Positions 1-5,511 of a stretch of DNA of 5,978 bases are shown piece by piece; within the stretch, counting starts at the first letter, position 1, and each line of letters begins with the position of its first letter. The translations under genes and the position numbers were made by a program. A model generated the notes under the pieces. The model did not search any database and was not told the origin of the DNA. It saw only the letters and a program-made list of their open reading frames with translations. Source of the DNA: Verrucomicrobiales bacterium. GTDB taxonomy: Bacteria; Verrucomicrobiota; Verrucomicrobiia; Limisphaerales; UBA1096. The stretch covers positions 1 to 5,978 of the forward strand of contig WTHH01000524.1 of the NCBI GenBank assembly GCA_011523195.1, in the 5' to 3' direction.

Positions 1-222
1 GTGGCCAAGTACGCGGCCAAGCGGGCTGAGCTCAAGGCCAATGCCGACTACGAGGGCTTGGCCCAGTTGCCGCGCGACGCCAGCCCGGTTCGGCTGGTCA
101 ACCGGTGCGAGATCACCGGTCGTCGTCACGGGTACTTCCGCAAGTTTCGGGTATCCCGACTGACGTTCCGCGAAATGGCGCGGACCGGCATGATTCCCGG
201 TGTCACTAAGGCGAGCTGGTAG
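1..222 (+). CDS. rpsN: Small ribosomal subunit protein S14, 5'-truncated by the window edge
   Basis: S14 is a 16S rRNA-binding protein of the 30S head. The 73 visible codons carry the family core: KYAAKRAELK at the left edge, LPRDASPVRLVNRC in the middle, then TGRRHGYFRKF and a KASW terminus. The GTG at base 1 looks like a start but is almost certainly an internal valine. In known long-form S14 proteins the segment (L)(V/A)xKYxAKRAELK lies about 15 residues or more in from the N-terminus, so the true start is upstream of this window. Only one cysteine is seen in the core, so the CxxC zinc motif is absent and this is the zinc-independent form. The position just upstream of rpsH is the standard spc-operon place. 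The TAG stop (220-222) overlaps the ribosome-binding sequence of rpsH. Confidence 0.96.
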   Translation: MAKYAAKRAELKANADYEGLAQLPRDASPVRLVNRCEITGRRHGYFRKFRVSRLTFREMARTGMIPGVTKASW

Positions 223-231
223 GAAAAAGAC

Positions 232-615
232 ATGGATCCCATTGCTGATTTATTGACCTGCATCCGGAACGCCAGCCTGGCGTTGAAGCCGGAGATCACG
301 GTGCCCCATTCCAATATCAAGGAGAGCGCCGTCAAGCTGCTGAAGGACGAGGGTTACCTCGATTCCTACAACGTCGAGGGTGACGTCAAGCGGAGCATCC
401 GAATCGGTTTGAAATTTAAGGGGCGCAAGGGCGTGATCACCGACCTGCAGCGTGTAAGCCGCCCTGGACTGCGTCGCTACACCTCTGCCAAGGACATACC
501 GCTCGTGCTGGGCGGGATGGGCGTTGCCGTGGTGAGCACTCCGCAGGGCTTGATGACCGGCCACGATGCCCGACGCCACAACGTCGGCGGCGAATTGTTG
601 TTCAAGGTCTGGTAA
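232..615 (+). CDS. rpsH: Small ribosomal subunit protein S8
   Basis: S8 is a primary 16S rRNA-binding protein (central domain, helix 21) and in enterobacteria also the translational repressor of the spc operon. The 127-residue product is close to the usual 130. It opens with MDPIADLLTCIRNA, matching the family's DPIADMLTRIRNA start. RVSRPGLRRY (residues 74-83) and GVAVVSTPQGLMTGHDAR (97-114) are the conserved C-terminal-domain segments that contact rRNA, and the protein ends VGGELLFKVW as expected. The ATG lies 9 bases after the rpsN stop. AGGA at 221-224, overlapping that stop, is a good Shine-Dalgarno with a 7-base spacer. The E. coli-type S8 target site lies near rplX/rplE, which would be outside this window, so autoregulation cannot be judged here. 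Confidence 0.98.
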   Translation: MDPIADLLTCIRNASLALKPEITVPHSNIKESAVKLLKDEGYLDSYNVEGDVKRSIRIGLKFKGRKGVITDLQRVSRPGLRRYTSAKDIPLVLGGMGVAVVSTPQGLMTGHDARRHNVGGELLFKVW

Positions 616-627
616 GGAAAAGAAACG

Positions 628-1164
628 ATGTCACGAGTTGGAAACCAATCAATCGCGGTGCCGGACAAGGTGAAGGTGTCCATCGCCGACAACCACGTCG
701 CCGTGGAGGGGCCTAAGGGCAAGCTGGAGATGGACATGCCTCGGCGCACCAGCGTTTCGCAGGAGGAAAACACCCTCAAGGTGGCGCGCGATGGTGACGA
801 CCGCGAGGCCAAGGCCATGCACGGCTTGGGCCGTTCGCTGCTAAACAATATGGTGCTCGGCGTTTCGGAAGGATTTGTCAAGAAACTCGAGATCAACGGC
901 GTTGGTTTTAAGGCCGCGGTGAGCGGCAGCAAGGTGACTATGAGCCTCGGGTACTCGCACCAGATCAACTACGAGTTGCCCGATCAGGTGAAGGTTACCG
1001 TGGACAAGGATACAAGCGTTACAATCGAGGGGCCGGACAAGCAGAAGGTGGGCATGGTGGCCGCCGAGCTGCGCGGGTTCTACCCGGTCGAGCCGTACAA
1101 GGCCAAGGGTGTCAAGTACGCGGACGAGCACGTGCGCCGCAAGGAAGGCAAGACCGTACAGTAA
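628..1164 (+). CDS. rplF: Large ribosomal subunit protein L6
   Basis: L6 binds 23S rRNA near the GTPase-associated region at the base of the L7/L12 stalk. The 178-residue length is normal. The N-terminal half starts MSRVGNQSIAVPDKVKV and includes VEGPKGKL (26-33). The second repeat of the two-fold domain contains LEINGVGFKAAVSG (87-100), LGYSHQI (107-113) and IEGPDKQKVG (133-142). The family signature near the C-terminus reads VEPYKAKGVKY (154-164). Here Val replaces the proline that usually precedes EPYKG, and Ala replaces the Gly, both mild changes. The tail VRRKEGKT is typical. The start is set by AAGGA at 614-618, which overlaps the rpsH TAA stop and leaves a 9-base spacer to the ATG. Confidence 0.98.
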   Translation: MSRVGNQSIAVPDKVKVSIADNHVAVEGPKGKLEMDMPRRTSVSQEENTLKVARDGDDREAKAMHGLGRSLLNNMVLGVSEGFVKKLEINGVGFKAAVSGSKVTMSLGYSHQINYELPDQVKVTVDKDTSVTIEGPDKQKVGMVAAELRGFYPVEPYKAKGVKYADEHVRRKEGKTVQ

Positions 1165-1205
1165 TTTTCGTTAAGATAGCCGCGGCAAAAACCGGGGCAA
1201 GTAAC

Positions 1206-1571
1206 ATGAGAACGGATAAAAAGAGAGATTTGTTGAAGCGCCGCCGGTGGCGTATTCGCAAGAAGGTGCACGGCACCGTCGAGCGTCCGCGCATGAGCGT
1301 GCGGATGAGTAATAAAAACATCTACGTGCAGTTCATTGACGACGAGGCGGGGCACACTCTGGCCTCCGTCTCCAGCAAGGCCAAGTCGGTGGAAAACCGC
1401 GAGAAACTCGCGGCCAACGTGGGCAGCGCCAAGGAAATCGGCAAGCTCGCCGGTGAGGCGGCCAAGGCGGCCGGGTTTGAGACGGCTGTGTTCGACCGGA
1501 ACGGCGCGCGTTATCATGGTAAAGTGAAGGCCTTGGCTGACGCAGCCCGTGAGGCCGGACTGAAAATTTAA
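1206..1571 (+). CDS. rplR: Large ribosomal subunit protein L18
   Basis: L18 binds 5S rRNA and helps join it to the 50S central protuberance. The 121 residues match the usual length. A very basic N-terminus (KKRDLLKRRRWRIRKK) is followed by ERPRMSV (26-32), SNKNIYVQFIDDE (35-47), the TLASVSS segment, and the conserved C-terminal block FDRNGARYHGKVKALADA (96-113) ending REAGLKI. A 41-base gap separates it from rplF, longer than at the earlier junctions. No in-frame start codon lies in that gap, so the ATG at 1206 is the only sensible start. The ribosome-binding sequence is weak: GGGG at 1194-1197 is the nearest purine run. I see no clear promoter or terminator in the gap. Confidence 0.98.
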   Translation: MRTDKKRDLLKRRRWRIRKKVHGTVERPRMSVRMSNKNIYVQFIDDEAGHTLASVSSKAKSVENREKLAANVGSAKEIGKLAGEAAKAAGFETAVFDRNGARYHGKVKALADAAREAGLKI

Positions 1572-1576
1572 GGAAG
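1570..1576 (+). promoter_or_regulatory. Ribosome-binding site of rpsE, overlapping the rplR stop
   Basis: AAGGAAG at 1570-1576 overlaps the TAA of rplR (1569-1571) and lies 4 bases before the GTG at 1581. It fixes the GTG as the rpsE start and therefore confirms that the long N-terminal extension is translated. Confidence 0.8.
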
Positions 1577-1580
1577 AACC

Positions 1581-2375
1581 GTGGCAGAAGAACCGAATCA
1601 AAACGAAAACGCTGCGGCCAACGAAGCCGCTCCGGAGGCGGCTAAGCCCGAGGGGCAGGCACAAGGAGCACCTGCTTCGAGTGCCGGTGGCCAAGCGCTT
1701 GGCAAAACTCAACAGAGCGGTCAAGGCAGTGGTCAAGGAGGTCAACGATTTGGAGGCCGTGGGCCGGGCGGTCCCGGAGGTCAACGATTTGGAGGCCGTG
1801 GGCCGGGTGGTCCCGGTGGGCGTGGTCCCGGTGGGCGTGGCCCGGGTGGCCCCCGTCGCGGACGTGACAACGGCCCATCCGACGAGCCGCAGGATGAATT
1901 TTCCGAGAAGGTCTTGTGCATCAACCGTTCGGCCAAGGTGGTCAAGGGCGGCCGCCGTTTTGGCTTCAGTGCCACAGTGGTCGTGGGAGACAAGAAGGGC
2001 CGTGTAGGCATGGGGCAGGGCAAGGCCAATCAGGTTGCCGACTGTATTCGCAAGGCCTCCGAGGACGCCCGCACCCGTCTGGTGGATGTGACACTTTTGG
2101 ACACAACCATCCCGCACGAGGTATTGAGTCGTTACGACGGAGCCAAGGTGCTGTTGCGCCCGGCCTCTCCCGGTACTGGAATCATCGCCGGTAAGACCGT
2201 TCGTGCCGTGTGCGAATTGGTCGGCGTGCGGAACATGCTCAGCAAGTCGCTGGGTTCGAACAACCCGGTCAACGTGGCCAAGGCGACCCTCAAGGGACTG
2301 CTGGAATTGCGCGACCGCCGAGAAGTGATGAAGAGCCGAGGCAAGGCCGAGGAACCGGCAGCCGCTGAGGCGTAA
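1581..2375 (+). CDS. rpsE: Small ribosomal subunit protein S5 with a ~105-residue Gly/Arg-rich N-terminal extension
   Basis: S5 sits on the 30S back near the mRNA entry tunnel and affects decoding accuracy. The product has 264 residues, while E. coli S5 has about 167. The conserved core starts near residue 105 (DEFSEKVLCINRSAKVVKGG) and contains GGRRFGFSATVVVGDKKGRV (123-142), GMGQGKANQV, TTIPHEV, KVLLRPASPGTG (189-200), and SKSLGSNNPVNVAKATL (221-237). Residues 1-50 are rich in Ala, Gln, Glu and Asn. Residues 51-97 are Gly/Arg/Pro-rich with repeated QRFGGRGPGGPGG and GRGPG units, resembling eukaryotic RGG boxes. The frame is open and continuous from the GTG into the core. AAGGA at 1570-1574 with a 6-base spacer supports this start, and there is no later Met before the core (the next is residue 144). 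The tail after the core (KAEEPAAAEA) is short and acidic. The extension is likely disordered; its role is unknown. Confidence 0.97.
   Translation: MAEEPNQNENAAANEAAPEAAKPEGQAQGAPASSAGGQALGKTQQSGQGSGQGGQRFGGRGPGGPGGQRFGGRGPGGPGGRGPGGRGPGGPRRGRDNGPSDEPQDEFSEKVLCINRSAKVVKGGRRFGFSATVVVGDKKGRVGMGQGKANQVADCIRKASEDARTRLVDVTLLDTTIPHEVLSRYDGAKVLLRPASPGTGIIAGKTVRAVCELVGVRNMLSKSLGSNNPVNVAKATLKGLLELRDRREVMKSRGKAEEPAAAEA
1740..1817 (+). repeat. 39-bp tandem direct repeat in the rpsE extension (2 copies)
   Basis: Bases 1740-1778 and 1779-1817 are two adjacent 39-base copies that differ at only two positions (C1769 versus T1808, A1778 versus T1817). Each encodes 13 in-frame residues (GQRFGGRGPGGPG plus its permutation), so the repeat does not break the frame. 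The near-identity points to a recent slippage or unequal-recombination duplication. Confidence 0.95.
1818..1847 (+). repeat. 15-bp tandem repeat following the 39-bp repeat
   Basis: Bases 1818-1832 and 1833-1847 are two 15-base copies of GGGCGTGGTCCCGGT type, differing at two positions (T1826 versus C1841 and C1829 versus G1844). They extend the same Gly/Arg/Pro stretch and encode GRGPG units, so the extension carries repeats of two period lengths. Confidence 0.85.
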
Positions 2376-2387
2376 ACCAGATTTAAA

Positions 2388-2861
2388 ATGAGATTACACG
2401 ATTTAAAACCAGCCGACGGATCCAAGCACCGGCGCAAGCGCATTGGTCGCGGGCCCGGCAGCGGTCGTGGTGGGCACACCAGCACCCGCGGTCAAAAGGG
2501 GCAGGGTTCCCGTTCCGGGTCATCGACACGTCCCGGTTTCGAGGGCGGCCAGTTGCCACTCGCCCGCCGTCTGCCCAAGCGTGGTTTTAACAACAAGAAA
2601 TTTGCAACTGTTTTCATCCCGGTCAACCTAGAGAGCCTGAACCAGTTCGACGACGGGGCCACCGTGGACGAGGCAGCGCTGCGCGCAGCCGGTTTGGTGA
2701 ACGGCCGCGGCGATGGCGTAAAGATTTTGGGTCAGGGCGAACTGGAGAAGAAATTGACCGTCAAGGTGGCCGCGTTCAGCGCTAGTGCCAGGGCGGCAAT
2801 TGAGGGGAAGGGCGGCAGCTGCGAGGTGGCCGCCAAGGCTGAAGCCAAGGCTTCCGAGTAA
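2388..2861 (+). CDS. rplO: Large ribosomal subunit protein L15
   Basis: L15 is an early 50S assembly protein with a long basic N-terminal arm that threads through 23S rRNA domains. The 157 residues include RIGRGPGSGRGGHTSTRGQK (18-37) and FEGGQLPLARRLPKRGF (51-67), both hallmarks, followed by the globular part with VKILGQGEL (111-119), a KLTVKV strand, and FSASARAAIEGKGGSCEV (130-147). The C-terminus is a short Ala/Lys/Glu tail. Only 12 bases separate it from rpsE, so the rpmD gene (L30), found here in many bacteria, is absent. The ATG has no good Shine-Dalgarno: the preceding bases are A/T-rich (atttaaa) and the only AGG (2368-2370) lies inside the end of rpsE, 17 bases away. Translation may rely on coupling to rpsE or an unstructured AU-rich start. 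Confidence 0.98.
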   Translation: MRLHDLKPADGSKHRRKRIGRGPGSGRGGHTSTRGQKGQGSRSGSSTRPGFEGGQLPLARRLPKRGFNNKKFATVFIPVNLESLNQFDDGATVDEAALRAAGLVNGRGDGVKILGQGELEKKLTVKVAAFSASARAAIEGKGGSCEVAAKAEAKASE

Positions 2862-2891
2862 GCCAACGTTTGACTGCTCGCTGAAAAACAA

Positions 2892-4307
2892 ATGGCTAAG
2901 GACAACGCAATCTCACGAATGATCACGGGTTTCCGGAATTGCTTCAAAATTCCGGAGTTGCGGGATCGTATCATATTCACGTTGTTGGTGTTGGCCGTCT
3001 GTCGCCTGATCGCCTGGGTGCCGATTCCGGGGCTCGATGGCGTTCAGTTGCAGGACTATTTTTCGGATCTCCGTGAAAAGCAGAGTCAGGAAGGCATCGG
3101 TTTTCTCGGCATTTACAGCATGTTCACCGGTGGTGCGTGGGAACGCTGCTCCATCGGCGGACTGGGGATCATGCCTTACATCAGTGCCACGATTATTCTG
3201 CAGTTGATGACGCCAATCATCCCGAGGCTCTCGCGCCTCTCGCGGGAAGAGGGCGGTCGGGTGAAAATTATGCAGATTGGCCGTGTCATGACGCTGTTCC
3301 TATGCCTGGGGCAGGGCTATGTCATGTCGCTGGGTTGGTTGAGTCCTGAAACGGTTTTGCCTGGTTACGATAAGGGGGTACTTGCTACGGGGGGCATCGC
3401 CTATCACCTGCAGACCATGATGGCGCTGACGTGCGGTACCATGTTGTTGATGTGGCTGGGAGAGCAAATCACCGAGCGCGGTATCGGCAACGGTGTGTCG
3501 CTGGTGATCACAATCGGCATCGTGGCAGATCTACCGAGGGCCCTGCCGATGGTTTGGGAAATGTTCGCGCCGCAGCAATGGACTGGCGCTGATCCCACCA
3601 TGACGCGGAGTATGTTTGAGGGCATCTTCCTGATCTTCCTGCTCTTGGCCGTGGTAGCCGCCGTGGTGGCCGTGACTCAGGCGCAGCGCAAGATTCCGGT
3701 GCAGCACGCGCAGCGCGCCGTGGGCCGCAAGGTGTATGCCGGGGGCAGTTCCTTTATGCCGCTGCGAGTCAACTACTCCGGCGTGATGCCGCTGATTTTC
3801 GCCCAGGCCATTCTAATGTTCCCGGGCATGGTGCTTCGAAGCCTCGGATCAATTGAGGGCTGGGAAGAGATTTTCCTGACCGCGGCAACTTGGTTTGAGG
3901 CGGGTCACTGGTTTTACTACGTGACCTATGCGCTGATGATTATGTTCTTCGCCTACTTCTGGGTGGCAACGACATTCAACGAGATTGAGATCGCCGATAA
4001 CCTGAAGAAAAACGGGGGCTACATTCCGGGCGTGCGACCCGGCAAGGCGACCAGTGACTTTTTGCACAAGACGATGAGCCGCATCACGTTTGCCGGTGCG
4101 TCGTTTCTGGTAATCATCGCGATCATTCCTATGATTCTCGGTGATGCTCAGAATATCCCCTATCAGGTTTCCCAGTTTTTCGGGGGTACAAGTATTTTGA
4201 TTGCCGTGGGTGTCACGCTGGACACGATGCGGCAGATGGAGTCGTATCTGTTGATGCGGCACTATGACGGATTTTTGAGGAAGGGCCGCGTACGTGGTCG
4301 CTTCTAG
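2892..4307 (+). CDS. secY: Preprotein translocase channel subunit SecY
   Basis: SecY forms the membrane pore of SecYEG, taking unfolded preproteins from SecA or ribosomes. The 471-residue product is slightly longer than the usual 430-445. Ten hydrophobic segments are visible at roughly residues 26-44, 88-108, 128-147, 172-190, 200-217, 242-263, 296-315, 340-360, 398-417 and 431-446. The two family signatures are present: IGGLGIMPYISATIILQLM (88-106) and WLGEQITERGIGNGVSLVIT (188-207). The cytosolic RKIPVQHAQR (266-275) and the C-terminal MRHYDGFLRKGRVRGRF are typical SecA/ribosome-contact regions. The extra length is mainly in the loops near residues 50-75 and 218-240. The start is uncertain: the ATG at 2892 has no evident Shine-Dalgarno, and an in-frame ATG at 2919 (Met10) would give an N-terminus closer to many homologues. 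adk, often next in other phyla, is absent. Confidence 0.98.
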   Translation: MAKDNAISRMITGFRNCFKIPELRDRIIFTLLVLAVCRLIAWVPIPGLDGVQLQDYFSDLREKQSQEGIGFLGIYSMFTGGAWERCSIGGLGIMPYISATIILQLMTPIIPRLSRLSREEGGRVKIMQIGRVMTLFLCLGQGYVMSLGWLSPETVLPGYDKGVLATGGIAYHLQTMMALTCGTMLLMWLGEQITERGIGNGVSLVITIGIVADLPRALPMVWEMFAPQQWTGADPTMTRSMFEGIFLIFLLLAVVAAVVAVTQAQRKIPVQHAQRAVGRKVYAGGSSFMPLRVNYSGVMPLIFAQAILMFPGMVLRSLGSIEGWEEIFLTAATWFEAGHWFYYVTYALMIMFFAYFWVATTFNEIEIADNLKKNGGYIPGVRPGKATSDFLHKTMSRITFAGASFLVIIAIIPMILGDAQNIPYQVSQFFGGTSILIAVGVTLDTMRQMESYLLMRHYDGFLRKGRVRGRF

Positions 4308-4352
4308 GGCTGGTGGTGAACTCCTCCGGCTGTTTGTTCATTGAAAGTAACC

Positions 4353-4372
4353 GGCCAGGCTTTGGCTTGGCC
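4353..4372 (+). other. Hairpin 1 in the secY-map gap
   Basis: GGCCAGGC (4353-4360) can pair with GCTTGGCC (4365-4372) across a TTTG loop, giving 8 pairs with one G-U wobble. There is no T-run after the stem, so it does not look like an intrinsic terminator. It may be a transcript-stabilising or processing element between secY and map, or chance in GC-rich DNA. Confidence 0.45.
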
Positions 4373-4380
4373 CTGGATCA

Positions 4381-4394
4381 GGCGCCCAGGCGCC
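4381..4394 (+). promoter_or_regulatory. Hairpin 2, directly upstream of the map ribosome-binding site
   Basis: GGCGC (4381-4385) and GCGCC (4390-4394) are perfect inverted repeats around a CCAG loop. The stem ends one base before GGGAG (4395-4399), the Shine-Dalgarno of map. A stem this close to the ribosome-binding site could affect map translation. It is only 5 base pairs and could be accidental. Confidence 0.35.
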
Positions 4395-4400
4395 GGGAGA
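4395..4400 (+). promoter_or_regulatory. Ribosome-binding site of map
   Basis: GGGAGA at 4395-4400 lies 4 bases before the ATG at 4405 (5 bases counted from GGAG). It supports that start. Positions 4392-4399 (GCCGGGAG) are also complementary to 4321-4330 (CTCCTCCGGC) if CT at 4324-4325 is bulged out, which could mask the site. Confidence 0.6.
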
Positions 4401-4404
4401 CGGC

Positions 4405-5184
4405 ATGATCCATATTAAAAAAGATCATGAGATAGAGGCCATGCGCTTGGCCGGCGGGGTATCCTCGACCGTGCTGCGCGAGGTGGCCGCCTACGTCAAA
4501 CCGGGCATGAGCACGCTGGAAATCGACCAGTACGGCGGGGAACGCATCCGCCATCACGGCGGTAAAAGTGCGTTTCTAGGCTACCGGGATTATCCTTGCA
4601 ATATCTGCATCTCGGTGAACGAGGAGGTCGTACACGGCTTGGCCTCGCAACGGCGGGTGCAATTTGGCGACATTGTCAGCGTGGATGTTGGCGTGCGCTA
4701 CGAGGGGTTCATCGGCGACAACGCCACCACGGTAGTGGTCGGCGGGTGCGACCCAGCGGTACAGCGACTGATGGAAGTGACCGAGCAGGCCCTTTACGAT
4801 GGGCTTGGCCAAGCGCTGGCTGGCAACAAGGTCGTGGACATCTCGCGGGCGATTCAGGGAACTGCTGAGGCCAACGGATACAGCATCGTGCGGGAATTTG
4901 TCGGGCACGGCGTGGGCAAAAAAGTCCACGAGGATCCCCAAATTCCCAACTTCGACGATGGCGGAAGACGCTCACCGGTTTTGAAGCCGGGAATGACACT
5001 GGCCATCGAGCCGATGGTCAACCTTGGCCAACGGCACGTGGAGATGCTGGAGGATGGCTGGACGGTGGTGGCCCGGGACGGTTTGCCTTCGGCTCATTTT
5101 GAGCACACCATCCTCGTGACCGACGGTGAACCGGAGATTTTGACATGCCCGGACAACCTGCCATCCAGTCCAGAGGTATCGTGA
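4405..5184 (+). CDS. map: Methionine aminopeptidase, type I (short form, no N-terminal zinc finger)
   Basis: Removes the initiator methionine from new proteins as they leave the ribosome; a cytosolic dinuclear-metal pita-bread-fold enzyme. The 259 residues match type Ia proteins such as E. coli MetAP. All expected active-site residues are visible: His77 in VVHG, Asp94 in SVDVG, Asp105 in GDNATT, His168 in FVGHGVG, His175 in VHEDP, Glu202 in AIEPM and Glu233 in HFEHT. The five metal ligands are Asp94, Asp105, His168, Glu202 and Glu233. The start is supported by GGGAG at 4395-4399. It follows secY after 97 bases, the largest gap in the window, so it may have extra control of its own, though I see no convincing promoter. 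Its last 40 bases overlap the start of infA in another frame, and the final ~14 residues (after the EPEIL strand) are a family-variable tail. Confidence 0.98.
   Translation: MIHIKKDHEIEAMRLAGGVSSTVLREVAAYVKPGMSTLEIDQYGGERIRHHGGKSAFLGYRDYPCNICISVNEEVVHGLASQRRVQFGDIVSVDVGVRYEGFIGDNATTVVVGGCDPAVQRLMEVTEQALYDGLGQALAGNKVVDISRAIQGTAEANGYSIVREFVGHGVGKKVHEDPQIPNFDDGGRRSPVLKPGMTLAIEPMVNLGQRHVEMLEDGWTVVARDGLPSAHFEHTILVTDGEPEILTCPDNLPSSPEVS
5133..5136 (+). promoter_or_regulatory. Ribosome-binding site of infA, inside map
   Basis: GGAG at 5133-5136 lies 8 bases before the ATG at 5145. It supports that ATG as the infA start even though it sits within the map coding sequence, because the resulting protein has the normal IF-1 length. 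Confidence 0.65.
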
Positions 5185-5363
5185 GGGAGCATCGTCCCCC
5201 CGCGACCTTCCTGGTGGAACTGGCCAACGGCCACCGGTTGTTTGCCAGGGTTCCGTTCAGGCAACGGGAAAAGGTGCCCTGCATCAGGCCCGGGGACGAA
5301 GTGAATTTGGAAATATCGCCTGCTGATTTCAGCAACGGCGTGTTGGTTTTTGAAAATAAATAG
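5145..5363 (+). CDS. infA: Translation initiation factor IF-1 (divergent)
   Basis: IF-1 binds the 30S A site during initiation and helps IF-2 and IF-3. The 72-residue product has the usual length and, compared from memory with family members, aligns end to end without gaps as a single OB fold: AIQSRGIVRE (strand 1), FLVELANGHRLFARV (strands 2-3), CIRPGDEVNLEISPADFSNG (strands 4-5). The segment FRQREKVPCIR (38-48) replaces the highly conserved GKMRKNYIRI that contacts 16S rRNA; it keeps Arg41 and the final IR but loses the rest, which is odd. The N-terminal residues MPGQPA also differ from the common MAKED. It overlaps map by 40 bases in a different frame, suggesting translational coupling, and rpmJ follows 15 bases later. 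It could be the only IF-1 or one of two copies; the window cannot tell. Confidence 0.9.
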   Translation: MPGQPAIQSRGIVREHRPPATFLVELANGHRLFARVPFRQREKVPCIRPGDEVNLEISPADFSNGVLVFENK

Positions 5364-5378
5364 AAACGAGAACGTAAA

Positions 5379-5495
5379 ATGAAAGTACGCGCATCTGTAA
5401 AGCGACTTTGCGAGCACTGCCGGATCATCCGCCGGAAGGGCGTGGTTCGCGTTATTTGCAGTTCCAACCCGCGCCACAAGCAGCGTCAGGGTTGA
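5379..5495 (+). CDS. rpmJ: Large ribosomal subunit protein L36 (zinc-ribbon form)
   Basis: L36 is the smallest 50S protein and binds 23S rRNA. This 38-codon gene reads MKVRASVKRLCEHCRIIRRK and continues with GVVRVICSSNPRHKQRQG. Cys11, Cys14, Cys27 and His33 form the canonical zinc ribbon (CxxC...C...H), so this is the zinc-binding C+ version. Length, the MKVRASVK start and the NPRHKQRQG end are textbook. It sits between infA and rpsM, the common arrangement at the head of the alpha operon region. Only a weak ribosome-binding sequence is present (GAGA at 5368-5371, 7 bases before the ATG). Confidence 0.97.
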   Translation: MKVRASVKRLCEHCRIIRRKGVVRVICSSNPRHKQRQG

Positions 5496-5511
5496 ACGAA
5501 AGGATTAGACA

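Noticed and set aside
1..3. GTG as the rpsN start codon
   Set aside because: The sequence following it matches the interior of S14 (KYAAKRAELK), so the GTG is an internal Val codon and the gene is cut by the window edge.
477..968. Open frame of 163 codons on the - strand
   Set aside because: It lies antisense to rpsH and rplF and shows no family features.
1165..1205. Regulatory element in the rplF-rplR gap
   Set aside because: The 41 bases contain a CCGCGG palindrome but no stable hairpin, promoter or known leader that I can support.
1681..2007. Open + strand frame of 108 codons overlapping the S5 extension
   Set aside because: It is a frame-shifted reading of the repeat region in rpsE. 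Its translation (repeated VNDLEAVGR) only reflects the DNA repeat, and no good ribosome-binding site precedes it.
1080..2117. Long open frame of 345 codons on the - strand
   Set aside because: It runs antisense through rplF, rplR and rpsE, which have clear family signatures. Its openness comes from GC-rich codon structure and the Gly/Arg repeat; its translation shows no recognisable domain.
4331..4375. Promoter for map (TTGAAA at 4341-4346 as a -35 box)
   Set aside because: No acceptable -10 sequence is found at the right distance; the region there is GC-rich.
4353..4380. Intrinsic terminator after secY
   Set aside because: A hairpin exists at 4353-4372 but no T-run follows it, and the genes downstream continue in the same order and strand.
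5018..5479. Two overlapping - strand open frames opposite map/infA/rpmJ
   Set aside because: Both are antisense to genes with strong family matches and show no conserved motifs.
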